Assembly (NCBI GenBank): GCA_902518155.1
Contig: CABYFA010000001.1
Coordinates: forward strand, 195,942-259,941
Direction: 5' to 3'
Origin: an uncultured Pelagibacteraceae bacterium
Lineage (GTDB): Bacteria > Pseudomonadota > Alphaproteobacteria > Pelagibacterales > Pelagibacteraceae
DNA: 64,000 nt
Position numbers and translations under genes: made by a program
Notes under the pieces: generated by a model
Database searches by the model: none
What the model was told of the DNA's origin: nothing
Seen by the model: only the letters and a program-made list of their open reading frames with translations
In this document: in pieces, positions 46,113 through 55,505 of the stretch
Position numbering within the stretch: position 1 is the stretch's first letter
How the letters are laid out: the number at the start of each line of letters is the position of its first letter

Positions 46113-48255
46113 TTTTAATCAATCTTAAGTGCAGTTGTTTAGGCTGCATTCTTAGTTTAGCTTTACCTCTTCCAGATAAGCTCGGATTATTCATAAAATA
46201 TTCATGAGCTGAAAAGGAATCGCTCTTACTATATTTAATTTTTTTATAATTACCATCAGCTTCAAGTTCCCAGCTCTGATTAGTATCAAGATAATTTGCC
46301 AACATTATTTGATCTAAGATCTGTTCATGAACAGTCTCATTTTCAATTGGGACTAGAAGTTCTACCCTTCGATTTAAATTTCTCGGCATTAAATCAGCTG
46401 ACGAAATATATACTTTTGCATTTCTATTAGGCATTTTTTTTGTACCATTACTAAAACAATAAATTCTAGAATGCTCTAAAAATCTTCCTATGATACTTTT
46501 TACAAATATGTTTTCTGATCTATCTTTTACTCCTGGTCTTAAACAACAAACACCCCTTACAAATAAATGAATTTTTACACCAGCATTCGAAGCTTCATAA
46601 AATTTATCAATAATTTCTGGATCTACTAAAGAGTTCATTTTTGCCCAAATAGCTGCAAATTTTCCATTTTTAGAATTTTTAATTTCAGCATCAATATTTT
46701 CATTTAAGGTTTGCCTCATATTTACTGGCGAAATAGAAATTTTATTTAAATTTTTTGGTTTTGCGTATCCTGTTACATAATTGAAAAACTTTTCAACATC
46801 TGATGCCATTTTCTTATCACAACTAAATAAAGACAAATCAGTATAAATTTTAGCATTTACTGGATGATAATTGCCAGTTCCTAAATGAAAATAAGTTTGT
46901 ATTTTACCCTGTTCTCTTCTTAAAACTAATGATGATTTTGCATGAGTTTTATATTTAGCAAAACCATAAACAATTTGAACACCTACTTTTTCTAAACTTC
47001 TTGATAGTTGAATATTAGCTTCCTCATCAAATCTAGCTTTAATTTCAATTAAAGCGGTAACTGTTTTTCCATTTTCTGCAGCTGTTATTAAAGCTTTAAC
47101 AATAGGTGAGTCTAGAGTTGTTCTATATAGAGTTTGTTTTATAGCTATAACTTTTTTATCATTTGCTGCTTGGTTTAAAAATTCAATTACTGAGTCAAAT
47201 GTTTCAAAAGGATGATGAACAACTAAATCTTTCTTTTTAATAGTTTCAAAAAAATTATCATTATATTCTTTTAATCTTTCAACTTCTCTAGGTGTAAAAT
47301 GTTTAAATCTTAATTTTGGATTTTTTACTTTACATATTTGATCTATATCTTGAATTCCAACAAGGCCAGCAACATCATAAATATAGTCAGGATTTATATC
47401 TAATTTATTAATTATAAATCTTATCAATTCGTTATCACTATTTTCAAGAACCTCTAAACGAACAATATCACCCGTTCTACGTCTTTTTAAAGCCAATTCA
47501 AAAGATCTAACCAAATCTTCTGCTTCCTCTTGAATCTCTACATCGCTGTCTCTTATTACTCTAAAAATCATTTTCTTTTCTAAATCATGATCTGGAAAAA
47601 TTTCATTAGCAAAAAAACTTATTACATCATCTAGAATCACAAATTTCTTATGATTTTTTGAAGACTCAATTTCAATAAATCTAGATAATGCTTTTGGTAT
47701 TACTATTATTGAGTTTAAAATCCTTTTTTTATTTTTTTTTCTCAACTTCATTACAATTGCTCTTCCTTGATTGATTATAAATGGAAATGGATGTGCAGGA
47801 TCAATTGCAGATGGTGTTAATAAAGGGTAAATCTCTTCTTTAAATATTTCTAAAAGTTTTTTTTTATCCTTAGTATTTAAATTAACTGGTTTAACTAAAT
47901 TGATATCATTTTTTTTTAATTCCATAATCAGTTGAATAAAAATTTTGTTCTGTTTTTTTAATAGATTCTTAGTTTCAAGCACTACCTCATCCATTTGCTC
48001 TTCAGGTGTCAAACCATCAGAGCTTAGTGAGTCAACTTCTTGTTTTATTTGACTATATAACCCAGCTACACGGACCATAAAAAATTCATCTAGATTAGAC
48101 CCAGCAATTGATAAAAACTTTACTCTTTCATAAAGAGGATTTTCGATATTTTGCGCCTCTAAAAGTACTCTATCGTTGAATTTTAACCAAGAAAGCTCTC
48201 TATTTATATATTTAGATTTCAACTCTTCTTTATGTTGTTTTTTTAAAGCAGTCAT
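46099..48255 (-). CDS. ppk: polyphosphate kinase 1
   Basis: Makes polyphosphate from ATP reversibly. Four-domain layout of Ppk1: N-terminal SWLKFNDRVL and SNLDEFFMVRVAG, then KAL-type middle, catalytic His in YKTHAKSSLVLRR and FHLGTGNYHP, and the second phospholipase-D-like domain with VRGVCCLRPGV and LMPRNLNRRVELLVPI. Length 718. It is divergent from the SixA-type gene. The position beside the pst-pho cluster suggests phosphate storage under PhoB control. Confidence 0.97.
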   Translation of the reverse strand: MTALKKQHKEELKSKYINRELSWLKFNDRVLLEAQNIENPLYERVKFLSIAGSNLDEFFMVRVAGLYSQIKQEVDSLSSDGLTPEEQMDEVVLETKNLLKKQNKIFIQLIMELKKNDINLVKPVNLNTKDKKKLLEIFKEEIYPLLTPSAIDPAHPFPFIINQGRAIVMKLRKKNKKRILNSIIVIPKALSRFIEIESSKNHKKFVILDDVISFFANEIFPDHDLEKKMIFRVIRDSDVEIQEEAEDLVRSFELALKRRRTGDIVRLEVLENSDNELIRFIINKLDINPDYIYDVAGLVGIQDIDQICKVKNPKLRFKHFTPREVERLKEYNDNFFETIKKKDLVVHHPFETFDSVIEFLNQAANDKKVIAIKQTLYRTTLDSPIVKALITAAENGKTVTALIEIKARFDEEANIQLSRSLEKVGVQIVYGFAKYKTHAKSSLVLRREQGKIQTYFHLGTGNYHPVNAKIYTDLSLFSCDKKMASDVEKFFNYVTGYAKPKNLNKISISPVNMRQTLNENIDAEIKNSKNGKFAAIWAKMNSLVDPEIIDKFYEASNAGVKIHLFVRGVCCLRPGVKDRSENIFVKSIIGRFLEHSRIYCFSNGTKKMPNRNAKVYISSADLMPRNLNRRVELLVPIENETVHEQILDQIMLANYLDTNQSWELEADGNYKKIKYSKSDSFSAHEYFMNNPSLSGRGKAKLRMQPKQLHLRLIKSGSN

Positions 48256-48268
48256 ATATTTAGATTTT

Positions 48269-48793
48269 ATGTATCAATTATACGTCATGAGACACGCAAA
48301 ATCTAGTTGGGATGATTTAAGTATTAATGATTTTGATAGACCACTTACTAAAAGAGGCAAGAAAAATGCAAAAATGATTTGTGAATTTTTTGTTAAAAAA
48401 AAATTTGAATTTGATTATGCATTAATTTCATCATCAAAAAGAACAAAAAAAACTTTTCAAATTTTATCCAAGAAAATTAATAAGCCAAAAAAAGTTAATT
48501 TTTCAAAAGATTTATATTTAGTTGATGAGAATGCAATTATAAAAAAAATTAAAGAAATATCCAGTGAATATAAATCAATTTTGATTATAAACCATGAACC
48601 ATCAGTGAAAAATTTAGTACGAAATCTTACAAAAAATCATAATACGAATAATTTTAAACTAATGAATTATAAATTCCCAACAGCAGCATTTGCAAAAATT
48701 GAGTTTGATATTAAATCCTGGAATGAAGTTGAGAAAAAGGGAGTATTAAAAAAATTTATAAGACCCAAAGATCTTCAAGATTCTAAAGAATAA
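48269..48793 (+). CDS. SixA-type histidine phosphatase
   Basis: A branch-2 histidine phosphatase fold: LYVMRHAKSSWDD, FDRPLTKRGKKNA, DYALISSSKRTKKT and LIINHEPSVKNLV. SixA dephosphorylates histidine phosphotransfer proteins in E. coli; the target here is unknown. The longer frame to 48176 overlaps ppk and lacks homology, so the ATG at 48269 is chosen. The 3' end overlaps the convergent phoB by 19 bases, the largest such overlap in this window. Confidence 0.85.
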   Translation: MYQLYVMRHAKSSWDDLSINDFDRPLTKRGKKNAKMICEFFVKKKFEFDYALISSSKRTKKTFQILSKKINKPKKVNFSKDLYLVDENAIIKKIKEISSEYKSILIINHEPSVKNLVRNLTKNHNTNNFKLMNYKFPTAAFAKIEFDIKSWNEVEKKGVLKKFIRPKDLQDSKE

Positions 48794-49458
48794 CCAGCTG
48801 ATCTTACTGTTCTAATTAAAGGTTTTGTATTTTGTATGTTAATTGCTTGTCTTAATCTTCTAATATGAACATCAACTGTTCTAAACTCAACATATATATT
48901 TTCTCCCCAAACATTGTTTAAGAGTTGTTCTCTTGAATAAACTCTTTTTGGATTTTTGATAAAAAAATCTAAGAGTTTAAATTCAGTTGGACCCAAAGTA
49001 ATTTCTTTATCTTTTCTATAAACTCTTTTTGTAATCCGATCTATTTTTAAATCAGTAAATTCTACAATGTCTGATGATGATTGAGGTTTAGATCTTCTCA
49101 ATAAAGATTTAATTCTAGCATTCAATTCTTTTTGACTAAAAGGTTTAGTTACATAATCATCTGCACCTGTATCAAATGCTTTTAATTTGTCTTCTTCCTC
49201 CCCTTTTGCAGTTAACATAATGACAGGAATATCATTAAACTTATTATCTTTTTTTAAGTTTTTACAAATTTCAACACCAGATAATTCTGGTAACATCCAA
49301 TCCATTAATATTAAATCTGGCTGTTTTAATTTTATTTGTTTAAGAGCATCTTCTCCATTTTCTGAATGACTGACTTTATACCCTTCTTTTTCAAGATTGT
49401 ACTTTAACAAACTAACAATTGATGCTTCATCTTCAGCTATGAAAACATGAGCTGACAT
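48775..49458 (-). CDS. phoB: phosphate response regulator PhoB
   Basis: OmpR-family regulator that activates phosphate-starvation genes. The receiver domain has phospho-acceptor Asp in LILMDWMLPELSG and the switch Lys in DYVTKPFSQKEL. The C-terminal winged helix shows LGPTEFKLLDFFIKNP and VDVHIRRLRQAI. Length 227. It is the last gene of the pstSCAB-phoU-phoB run and the kinase PhoR is encoded 7 kb upstream on the same strand. Confidence 0.95.
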   Translation of the reverse strand: MSAHVFIAEDEASIVSLLKYNLEKEGYKVSHSENGEDALKQIKLKQPDLILMDWMLPELSGVEICKNLKKDNKFNDIPVIMLTAKGEEEDKLKAFDTGADDYVTKPFSQKELNARIKSLLRRSKPQSSSDIVEFTDLKIDRITKRVYRKDKEITLGPTEFKLLDFFIKNPKRVYSREQLLNNVWGENIYVEFRTVDVHIRRLRQAINIQNTKPLIRTVRSAGYSLES

Positions 49459-49461
49459 AAA

Positions 49462-50169
49462 TCATTTTTCTCCGGTTACAATTGGCTCTGTTCCCTTGGG
49501 TCTATCACCTTCTAAATATTCGCCTTTAACTAAATAATAAACTTGTTCTGCAACATTTGTAGTATGATCACCAATACGCTCTATGTTTTTAGTTACAAAC
49601 AATAAATGGGTTCCATCTTCTAAATTTTTTTCATTTTCTTTAAGATATTTTATAACTTCTTGCATACAAAGATTTGTTAGATCATCTATTTGCTCATCAC
49701 CTTCCCAAACATTTACTGCCATTGGCGCAGATCTTTCTAGATAAGCATCTAATGTTGATTTTAATTGTTTTTGAACATTGGTAGATACTCTATTCAATGA
49801 GTCTACCAAGTTCTTTGGAAGATTTTCGTTAAGCAAAAGTGTTCTCTTGGATATATTTTTTGCTAAATCACCTATTCTTTCTAAATCTGAAGACATTTTC
49901 AAAGCCGTTACTGTCTCTCTTAAATCAATTGCCATAGGTTGTCTTAAAGCAATTAAATTCACAACTTGCTGTTCAATTAAAGTCTCATATTTATCTATTT
50001 TTTCATCTTCTTGAATAACAGCTTCTGCAATATTGTTATCTCTTGTTGTAATGGCTTGAATTGCTTTACCTAAAGAATCTTCACATGCACTTCCCATTTT
50101 AATTATATTAGCATTAAGATTTTTTAGTTCTTCTTCGTAAGATTTGACTGTATGTGGTGCTTCAGACAT
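49462..50169 (-). CDS. phoU: phosphate signalling protein PhoU
   Basis: Negative modulator of PhoR/PhoB and Pst activity. Two repeated three-helix PhoU domains: LIEQQVVNLIALRQPMAIDLRETVTALKMSSDLERIGDLAKNI holds the first (motif ERIGD) and NIERIGDHTTNVAEQVYYLV the second, with metal-binding ExxxD elements. Length 235. Four bases from phoB and one shared base with pstB. Confidence 0.95.
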   Translation of the reverse strand: MSEAPHTVKSYEEELKNLNANIIKMGSACEDSLGKAIQAITTRDNNIAEAVIQEDEKIDKYETLIEQQVVNLIALRQPMAIDLRETVTALKMSSDLERIGDLAKNISKRTLLLNENLPKNLVDSLNRVSTNVQKQLKSTLDAYLERSAPMAVNVWEGDEQIDDLTNLCMQEVIKYLKENEKNLEDGTHLLFVTKNIERIGDHTTNVAEQVYYLVKGEYLEGDRPKGTEPIVTGEK

Positions 50170-50924
50170 TATCCAAACCTCCCTGTTATATAATCTTGCG
50201 TTTTTTTATTATCAGGATTCTTAAATATTTTATCAGTAGATCCATGTTCAATCAATTGTCCTAAATGAAAAAAACCTGTATTTTGAGAAACACGTGCTGC
50301 TTGAGCCATAGAATGAGTTACAATTATTATTGTGTGCTCTTTTTTTAACTCATCAATCAATTCTTCAATTTGTGCTGTTGCTATTGGATCTAATGCTGAA
50401 CAAGGTTCATCCATTAATATAACTTCAGGTCTTACAGAAATCGCTCTAGCAATACAAAGTCTTTGCTGTTGTCCTCCAGATAATCCAGTTCCAGGTTCAT
50501 GCAACCTATCTTTTACCTCTTCCCATAATGCAGCCTTTTTCAAACTAGTTTCAACAATTTCATCCATTTCTTGTTTTGATTGAGCCATACCATGAATTGT
50601 TGGACCGTAAGATACATTTTCATATAAAGTTTTTGGGAAAGGATTGGGTTTTTGAAAAACCATACCAATTTTTTCTCTTAGTCTTACGACGTCACAACTT
50701 TTATCATTGATATTAAAATCATTAATTAAAATTTCTCCTTTAACACTACAGATATCAATTACATCATTCATTCTATTAAGACATCTTAGGAAAGTTGATT
50801 TACCACAACCAGATGGACCAATTAATGCCGTTACTTGATTTTCCTCAATATCTAAACTTATATTAAAGAGCGCTTGTTTTTTTCCATAAAAAACATCAAC
50901 ATCTTTTGCTTTAATCTTTATCAT
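50169..50924 (-). CDS. pstB: phosphate ABC transporter ATPase PstB
   Basis: ATPase of the high-affinity phosphate importer. Walker [35 protein letters not shown] (signature) and [13 protein letters not shown] (Walker B). The ATG at 50924 with GGAG seven bases upstream on the minus strand gives a start two bases after the pstA stop; a longer start at 50945 would overlap pstA. Length 251, typical for PstB. Highly conserved family. Confidence 0.96.
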   Translation of the reverse strand: MIKIKAKDVDVFYGKKQALFNISLDIEENQVTALIGPSGCGKSTFLRCLNRMNDVIDICSVKGEILINDFNINDKSCDVVRLREKIGMVFQKPNPFPKTLYENVSYGPTIHGMAQSKQEMDEIVETSLKKAALWEEVKDRLHEPGTGLSGGQQQRLCIARAISVRPEVILMDEPCSALDPIATAQIEELIDELKKEHTIIIVTHSMAQAARVSQNTGFFHLGQLIEHGSTDKIFKNPDNKKTQDYITGRFG

Positions 50925-50925
50925 T

Positions 50926-52194
50926 TTAACTCCATTTTTTCTCAAACTTATGTCTTATTATTTGGGCAAATAAATTCATTATTATTAAAAAGCCAAGTAA
51001 GACCATTATACATGCCGAAACTTTTTCTACAAATCCCCTTTCAGCACTTTCAGCCCAAATATAAATTTGAACTGGTAAGCTTGCAGCAGGATCCATGGGT
51101 GATCCAGGTATCGTGTTAACAAAAGCAACCATTCCAATTAAAATTAAGGGTGCAGTTTCTCCTAAAGCTTGAGCTAAACCAATTATTGTTCCTGATAACG
51201 TGCCAGGCATAGAAAGAGGAACTGTATGATGCATTGTGGTTTGCATTCGACTTGCTCCCATAGCAAGTGCTGCCTCTCTTATACTTGGTGGAACTGCTTT
51301 TAAAGATGCTCTAGCAGCTATAATTATTGTTGGTAGGGTCATTAAGGACAAAGTGATACCTCCAACTAATGGGGTAGACCTTGGTAATTGAAATATAGCC
51401 AATAAAACTCCTAACCCTAATAGACCAAAAACTATAGATGGAACCGCTGCTAAGTTGTTTATATTAACTTCAATAAAATCAGTAAATCTATTTTTAGGGG
51501 CAAATTCTTCAAGATAGATTGCAGCTAGAACCGCAACAGGAAAAGCTATCATTAAACAAACAAGTATAGAAAAAATTGAGCCCATAAATGAACTTGCTAT
51601 TCCAGCTAGCTCAGCTTCTCTTGAGTCAGCATTTGTAAAAAAACTTATATTAAATTTACTTTCAACCTTACCATTTGCAACAAGTTGATCAAAAATTTTT
51701 AATTGATAATCGCTTACTCTTCTTTGGTCTTCAGGTAAATCTCTTGGATAATTTCCTTTAAAGACTTGGTCTAAATCATCTGAAGCAGTTAGATAAACTT
51801 CCTTTGTTTTTCCTATTAAATTAGGGTCATTTAAAAGTTCATTTTTAATTTCTTTTTCAAAAAAATAAGACACCATTCTCTTCAATTCATTTTCTTGATC
51901 TTCATTGGCGTTTGGATCTAAATCAGCCATTGATTTTAATGCTATATCGTAATAATCAGCGTCCTGTAAATCTTCTTTAGAAGGATTTTGGTCTAACATC
52001 ATTAATTCAGCATCGAAAGTTACTGGAACAATAAGCCATGTTTTTTGAAAAGCTGAATAGCCAGTTGAAAAAATTTTAAAAATAAAGATTGTTAAAAATA
52101 AAAGTGCCATAAAAATTGCACTCAGACCGTATAAGCGAAATCGCTGTTCAGCTTTATATCTTTTATTTAATAATTGTTCTTTATTTTTATTCAT
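50926..52194 (-). CDS. pstA: phosphate ABC transporter permease PstA
   Basis: A membrane subunit of the phosphate importer. One N-terminal helix, a periplasmic extension of about 130 residues (normal in alphaproteobacterial PstA but absent in E. coli), then the permease core with [17 protein letters not shown] and the EAA loop [20 protein letters not shown]. Length 422. Its start overlaps pstC by eight bases. Confidence 0.94.
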   Translation of the reverse strand: MNKNKEQLLNKRYKAEQRFRLYGLSAIFMALLFLTIFIFKIFSTGYSAFQKTWLIVPVTFDAELMMLDQNPSKEDLQDADYYDIALKSMADLDPNANEDQENELKRMVSYFFEKEIKNELLNDPNLIGKTKEVYLTASDDLDQVFKGNYPRDLPEDQRRVSDYQLKIFDQLVANGKVESKFNISFFTNADSREAELAGIASSFMGSIFSILVCLMIAFPVAVLAAIYLEEFAPKNRFTDFIEVNINNLAAVPSIVFGLLGLGVLLAIFQLPRSTPLVGGITLSLMTLPTIIIAARASLKAVPPSIREAALAMGASRMQTTMHHTVPLSMPGTLSGTIIGLAQALGETAPLILIGMVAFVNTIPGSPMDPAASLPVQIYIWAESAERGFVEKVSACIMVLLGFLIIMNLFAQIIRHKFEKKWS

Positions 52195-53572
52195 ATTTTT
52201 CTCTATATTTTTTAACTACTCTCAAGGCCACAATATTTAAACAAAGTGTTACTAAAAATAATGACATACCTAAAGCAAAAGCAGCTTGCGTTTTTGGGTC
52301 GCCAAAAGCTTGGTCACCAATTAGAATAACTACAATTTGAGCTGTAATCGTTGAGGTAGACTCTAAAGGATTTAAAGTTAAATTAGCAGCTAAACCAGAG
52401 GCCATAACAACTATCATTGTTTCTCCAATAGCTCTTGAAACACCAAGTAAAATAGATCCAACTATCCCCGGCAATGCCGCGGGAAAAATAACTCTCTTAA
52501 TTGTTTCTGATTTAGTTGCTCCCATAGCGTAACTTCCATCTCTTAAACTTTGAGGCACACTTGTAATTACATCGTCACTTAAACTTGAAATAAATGGTAT
52601 AATCATAATACCCATTACCCCTCCTGCTGCTAAAGCACTTTCAGCTGAAACTTCAAGACCCATTGAAGTTCCTAATTCTTTCAAAAATGGTCCAACAGTT
52701 AGGGCAGCAAAAAAACCATAAACAACTGTTGGTATACCAGCTAAAATTTCAATTAATGGTTTTGCATATTGTCTAACTTTAGTTGATGCATATTCAGCTA
52801 AATAAATTCCACTCATTAATCCAATTGGGATAGCAACGCACATAGCAATAAATGCAATAAAAAAAGTACCTGCAAAAATAGGGACTGCTCCAAAAGTATC
52901 TGAATACATTGTCGGATCTAAAGCCTCAGAAGAATCTCTAACAAAAGCTTTTGCTGGATACCAGTGAGTTCCAAAGACAAAATCAAATAATGGAATTACT
53001 TTAAAAAAATCTATAGTTTGAAATATAAGTGAGAAAACTATTCCAACAGTAGTTAATATTGCAGCTAAAGAAGCTGTAAATAAAACTGCGTTCAAAAATT
53101 TTTCAACTGGTTCTCTTGTTCTAGAATTAGATGAAATTCTTTTATACGCATAAGCAACAGAGGCAATAATTGCAGATAATACTATAACAACTTTTGAACT
53201 TTGAGCTATTGATCGAAGACTTAAATATTTTTCAGCTGAAGCTTCAATAAAAGGTGTAATTTCACCAGTGAATTGCCCTCGAGACAATGCTTTTGATTTT
53301 TCGTATAATAAATTTAATTCATCATCAAGATAACCTTGATTTGAATAATCACTTAAGATTAATAGTTTTACAATTGTGGGCTCAAAAATTGCCCATAATG
53401 AAAAAATTATAAAGGCTGGTATTGCACACCAGATTGCAAGATAATAACCATAAAATTGTGGTAATGCGGTTAATCTTTTTTTTGTAGATTGAATTGTATA
53501 TGCTTTTTTGCGTCCAAAATAATAGCTTGTGAAACCTAGAAGAACAATAAATGTAAATAATATTAAGTTCAC
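52187..53572 (-). CDS. pstC: phosphate ABC transporter permease PstC
   Basis: The second permease. It also bears an extended N-terminal region with three helices and a long periplasmic loop before the core, IEILAGIPTVVYGFFAALTVGPF, and the EAA loop SYAMGATKSETIKRVIFPAALPG. Length of 461 is as expected for the alphaproteobacterial long form. It is separated from pstS by a strong terminator-like hairpin, so pstCAB expression may be lower than pstS. Confidence 0.94.
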   Translation of the reverse strand: MNLILFTFIVLLGFTSYYFGRKKAYTIQSTKKRLTALPQFYGYYLAIWCAIPAFIIFSLWAIFEPTIVKLLILSDYSNQGYLDDELNLLYEKSKALSRGQFTGEITPFIEASAEKYLSLRSIAQSSKVVIVLSAIIASVAYAYKRISSNSRTREPVEKFLNAVLFTASLAAILTTVGIVFSLIFQTIDFFKVIPLFDFVFGTHWYPAKAFVRDSSEALDPTMYSDTFGAVPIFAGTFFIAFIAMCVAIPIGLMSGIYLAEYASTKVRQYAKPLIEILAGIPTVVYGFFAALTVGPFLKELGTSMGLEVSAESALAAGGVMGIMIIPFISSLSDDVITSVPQSLRDGSYAMGATKSETIKRVIFPAALPGIVGSILLGVSRAIGETMIVVMASGLAANLTLNPLESTSTITAQIVVILIGDQAFGDPKTQAAFALGMSLFLVTLCLNIVALRVVKKYREKYE

Positions 53573-53615
53573 AGAATCTCCTTAAGTGAGGACTTTACTC
53601 TTTTTTTAAAAAAAA

Positions 53616-53633
53616 GGGGTCTAAAAAGACCCC
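53616..53633 (-). terminator. intrinsic terminator after pstS
   Basis: On the minus strand the stem GGGGTCT/AGACCCC (read GGGGGTCT on that strand) with a TTTT loop is followed directly by eight Ts, a good intrinsic terminator. It lies 30 bases after the pstS stop and before pstC; partial read-through would favour PstS over the membrane subunits. Confidence 0.85.
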
Positions 53634-53663
53634 CTTTTTAATCATTTGTTAACTGAGGAATAA

Positions 53664-54695
53664 TTAATTACCCATAGCAACTAGCTTCGTAGCATTAGTT
53701 CTAGTTGTTTTATACAACTTAGAGTCTAATGGCACTAAACCAATGTCTGCTAAGTAACCACCTTTTCCAATAGCTTTCTTAGTTGTGAATTCTTTCACAA
53801 ACTCATGTAAGCCTGGAATTACTCCAACGTGTGCTTTTTTCACGTAGAAGAATAAAGGTCTAGCAACAGCATAACTGTAGTCTTGAATAGACTTTAATGA
53901 CGGTTGTCCACCATCAATACTTGCTGCTTGCAATTTATCTTTTGCAGCTAAGAAATAACTGAAACCAAAGAAACCAAACATTTCTTTATCTTGAGTTAAC
54001 TTTTGGATGATTAAACTATCGTTTTCTCCAACTTCAATAGCAGCACCATCTTCTCTGTAAAGTTTTTGAGGTTTTTTGTATTTTTTATTTCCAGCTTCAA
54101 AACCAGCTTTATAAAGAGCTTTAGCTTCTTTAGTCATACCTTTTTTCATTACTAAAGAATTCCAAGCATCTCTAGTTCCTGATGTTCCTGGTGGGATCAT
54201 CACTGAAATTTTTTGTTTTGGTAAGCTAGGGTCAATTTGGTCCCAAGTTTTATAAATATTTGGAACTAATTTACCATCAACAACTGTATGAGCAGCAAGT
54301 GCTAAATATAATTGTTCTTTAGTAAAGTTTACTGGTTTTGCATCTTTGCTGTAAGCTAATGTAATACCATCGTTACCAATTACGATCTCAACGATATCAT
54401 TAACACCATTTTTCTTACATAGAGCTTTTTCTTTATCTTTCATAGCTCTTGATGCATTTGTAATATCTGGATGTTGTTCACCTACACCAGCACAGAATAG
54501 TTTAGCTCCACCACCAGTACCAGTAGACTCGATTACAGGAGTTTTAAATCCTGAACCACCAAATCTTTCAGCAACAACTGTTGCATAAGGGAATACTGTA
54601 GAAGAACCAACTATCTTAATTTGATCTCTTGCTTGAGCAACAGTTGCAATTGAAAGTGCAACTAAAGAAGCAATTACTATAGTTAGTTTTTTCAT
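53664..54695 (-). CDS. pstS: phosphate-binding protein PstS
   Basis: The periplasmic phosphate receptor. Signal peptide cleaved near AQA-R (residue 22), then the phosphate-loop motif VGSSTVFPYA, the ESTGTGGGAKLFCAG loop and IPPGTSGTRDAWN. Length 343. A PhoB-box-like repeat lies 70 bases upstream and a terminator follows, so it is probably the most strongly transcribed gene of the operon. Codon use looks stronger than in its neighbours. Confidence 0.95.
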   Translation of the reverse strand: MKKLTIVIASLVALSIATVAQARDQIKIVGSSTVFPYATVVAERFGGSGFKTPVIESTGTGGGAKLFCAGVGEQHPDITNASRAMKDKEKALCKKNGVNDIVEIVIGNDGITLAYSKDAKPVNFTKEQLYLALAAHTVVDGKLVPNIYKTWDQIDPSLPKQKISVMIPPGTSGTRDAWNSLVMKKGMTKEAKALYKAGFEAGNKKYKKPQKLYREDGAAIEVGENDSLIIQKLTQDKEMFGFFGFSYFLAAKDKLQAASIDGGQPSLKSIQDYSYAVARPLFFYVKKAHVGVIPGLHEFVKEFTTKKAIGKGGYLADIGLVPLDSKLYKTTRTNATKLVAMGN

Positions 54696-54764
54696 TATCT
54701 TTAATCCTTTCGTTATTTATTAATTAAAAGATGATTGACTCGTATAAATTTATTGAATCTTTAA

Positions 54765-54782
54765 TATTACAGAATTGTTACA
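54765..54782 (-). promoter_or_regulatory. pstS: PhoB box upstream of pstS
   Basis: On the minus strand TGTAACA-ATTC-TGTAATA: two 7-base direct repeats (6 of 7 identical) with a 4-base spacer, the spacing of a Pho box. It lies 70 bases before the pstS start, with a possible -10 TATACG (54741-54746) in between. Confidence 0.8.
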
Positions 54783-54804
54783 CTTTTATTAAAAAGGTAA
54801 CTTT

Positions 54805-55413
54805 TTAGTTGTATTTTTTTGATATAATTATTTGATCAATATCAGTTTCTAAGCCACCAATACATGAAACAGGGTTTACCTGTTCATTAAGAGCTAGTTC
54901 TTTGGTTGGACGTAAAGTTATTTCTAGTTTTACTAAGTTTACTAATTCCTCTCTAATTTCTTCATCATATCTCCAGCTTGGCCATGAACTTGGGGTTGAA
55001 AATATAGAGGTTAAATAGCTTGTAGCCATAGTATATCTATAATTACTCAAATTTTCATTCCTCAATAAAAAATCTCTTACAGAATTAAAAATATTCCTAC
55101 ATCTAAAAGAATCTGAAAAATAATTTTCCTTCTTGAGATTTCTATTCATAGGAACAGAAACAATTAAATCAATTGAATTTTTAGAATACGAGGTAACTAC
55201 GTCTGTATAAAATTCAGCTTCAGTAACTTCTAAATGATCTTTAATAGAAGGATATGAAGTTTTCAAATCTGCCTCTAATCTAAAAATTCCAATATCAAAA
55301 ACTGTAAGTTGCTGATTTCTTAATAATGTTGTGATATCTTTAGAAAAAACACTTGTTGTTATAGAGCTTAATAAAAAAGCAAAAATCAAAATATTTTTGA
55401 ATATTTTAACCAT
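54805..55413 (-). CDS. unknown exported protein between phoR and pstS
   Basis: I recognise no family. It has a signal peptide (about residues 1-24, cleaved near VFS-K) and no further membrane helix, so it is probably periplasmic. Two Cys residues (in FRCRNIFNS and NPVSCIGGLE) could form a disulfide. The mature part mixes helices and strands with basic stretches (SVPMNRNLKKEN). It follows phoR by about 90 bases; a degenerate Pho-box-like repeat (TTTAACA-ATTC-TTTACTT, minus strand 55464-55447; 14 of 18 matching the pstS box) is upstream. It may be a phosphate-regulon envelope protein. Confidence 0.7.
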   Translation of the reverse strand: MVKIFKNILIFAFLLSSITTSVFSKDITTLLRNQQLTVFDIGIFRLEADLKTSYPSIKDHLEVTEAEFYTDVVTSYSKNSIDLIVSVPMNRNLKKENYFSDSFRCRNIFNSVRDFLLRNENLSNYRYTMATSYLTSIFSTPSSWPSWRYDEEIREELVNLVKLEITLRPTKELALNEQVNPVSCIGGLETDIDQIIISKKYN

Positions 55414-55505
55414 ATAAAAAAATTAATTAAAAGATTAACATTAATCAAGTAAAGAATTGTTAAAAAAAACCTTCTAAAACTATTACAATATAATATTTTT
55501 TAAAT

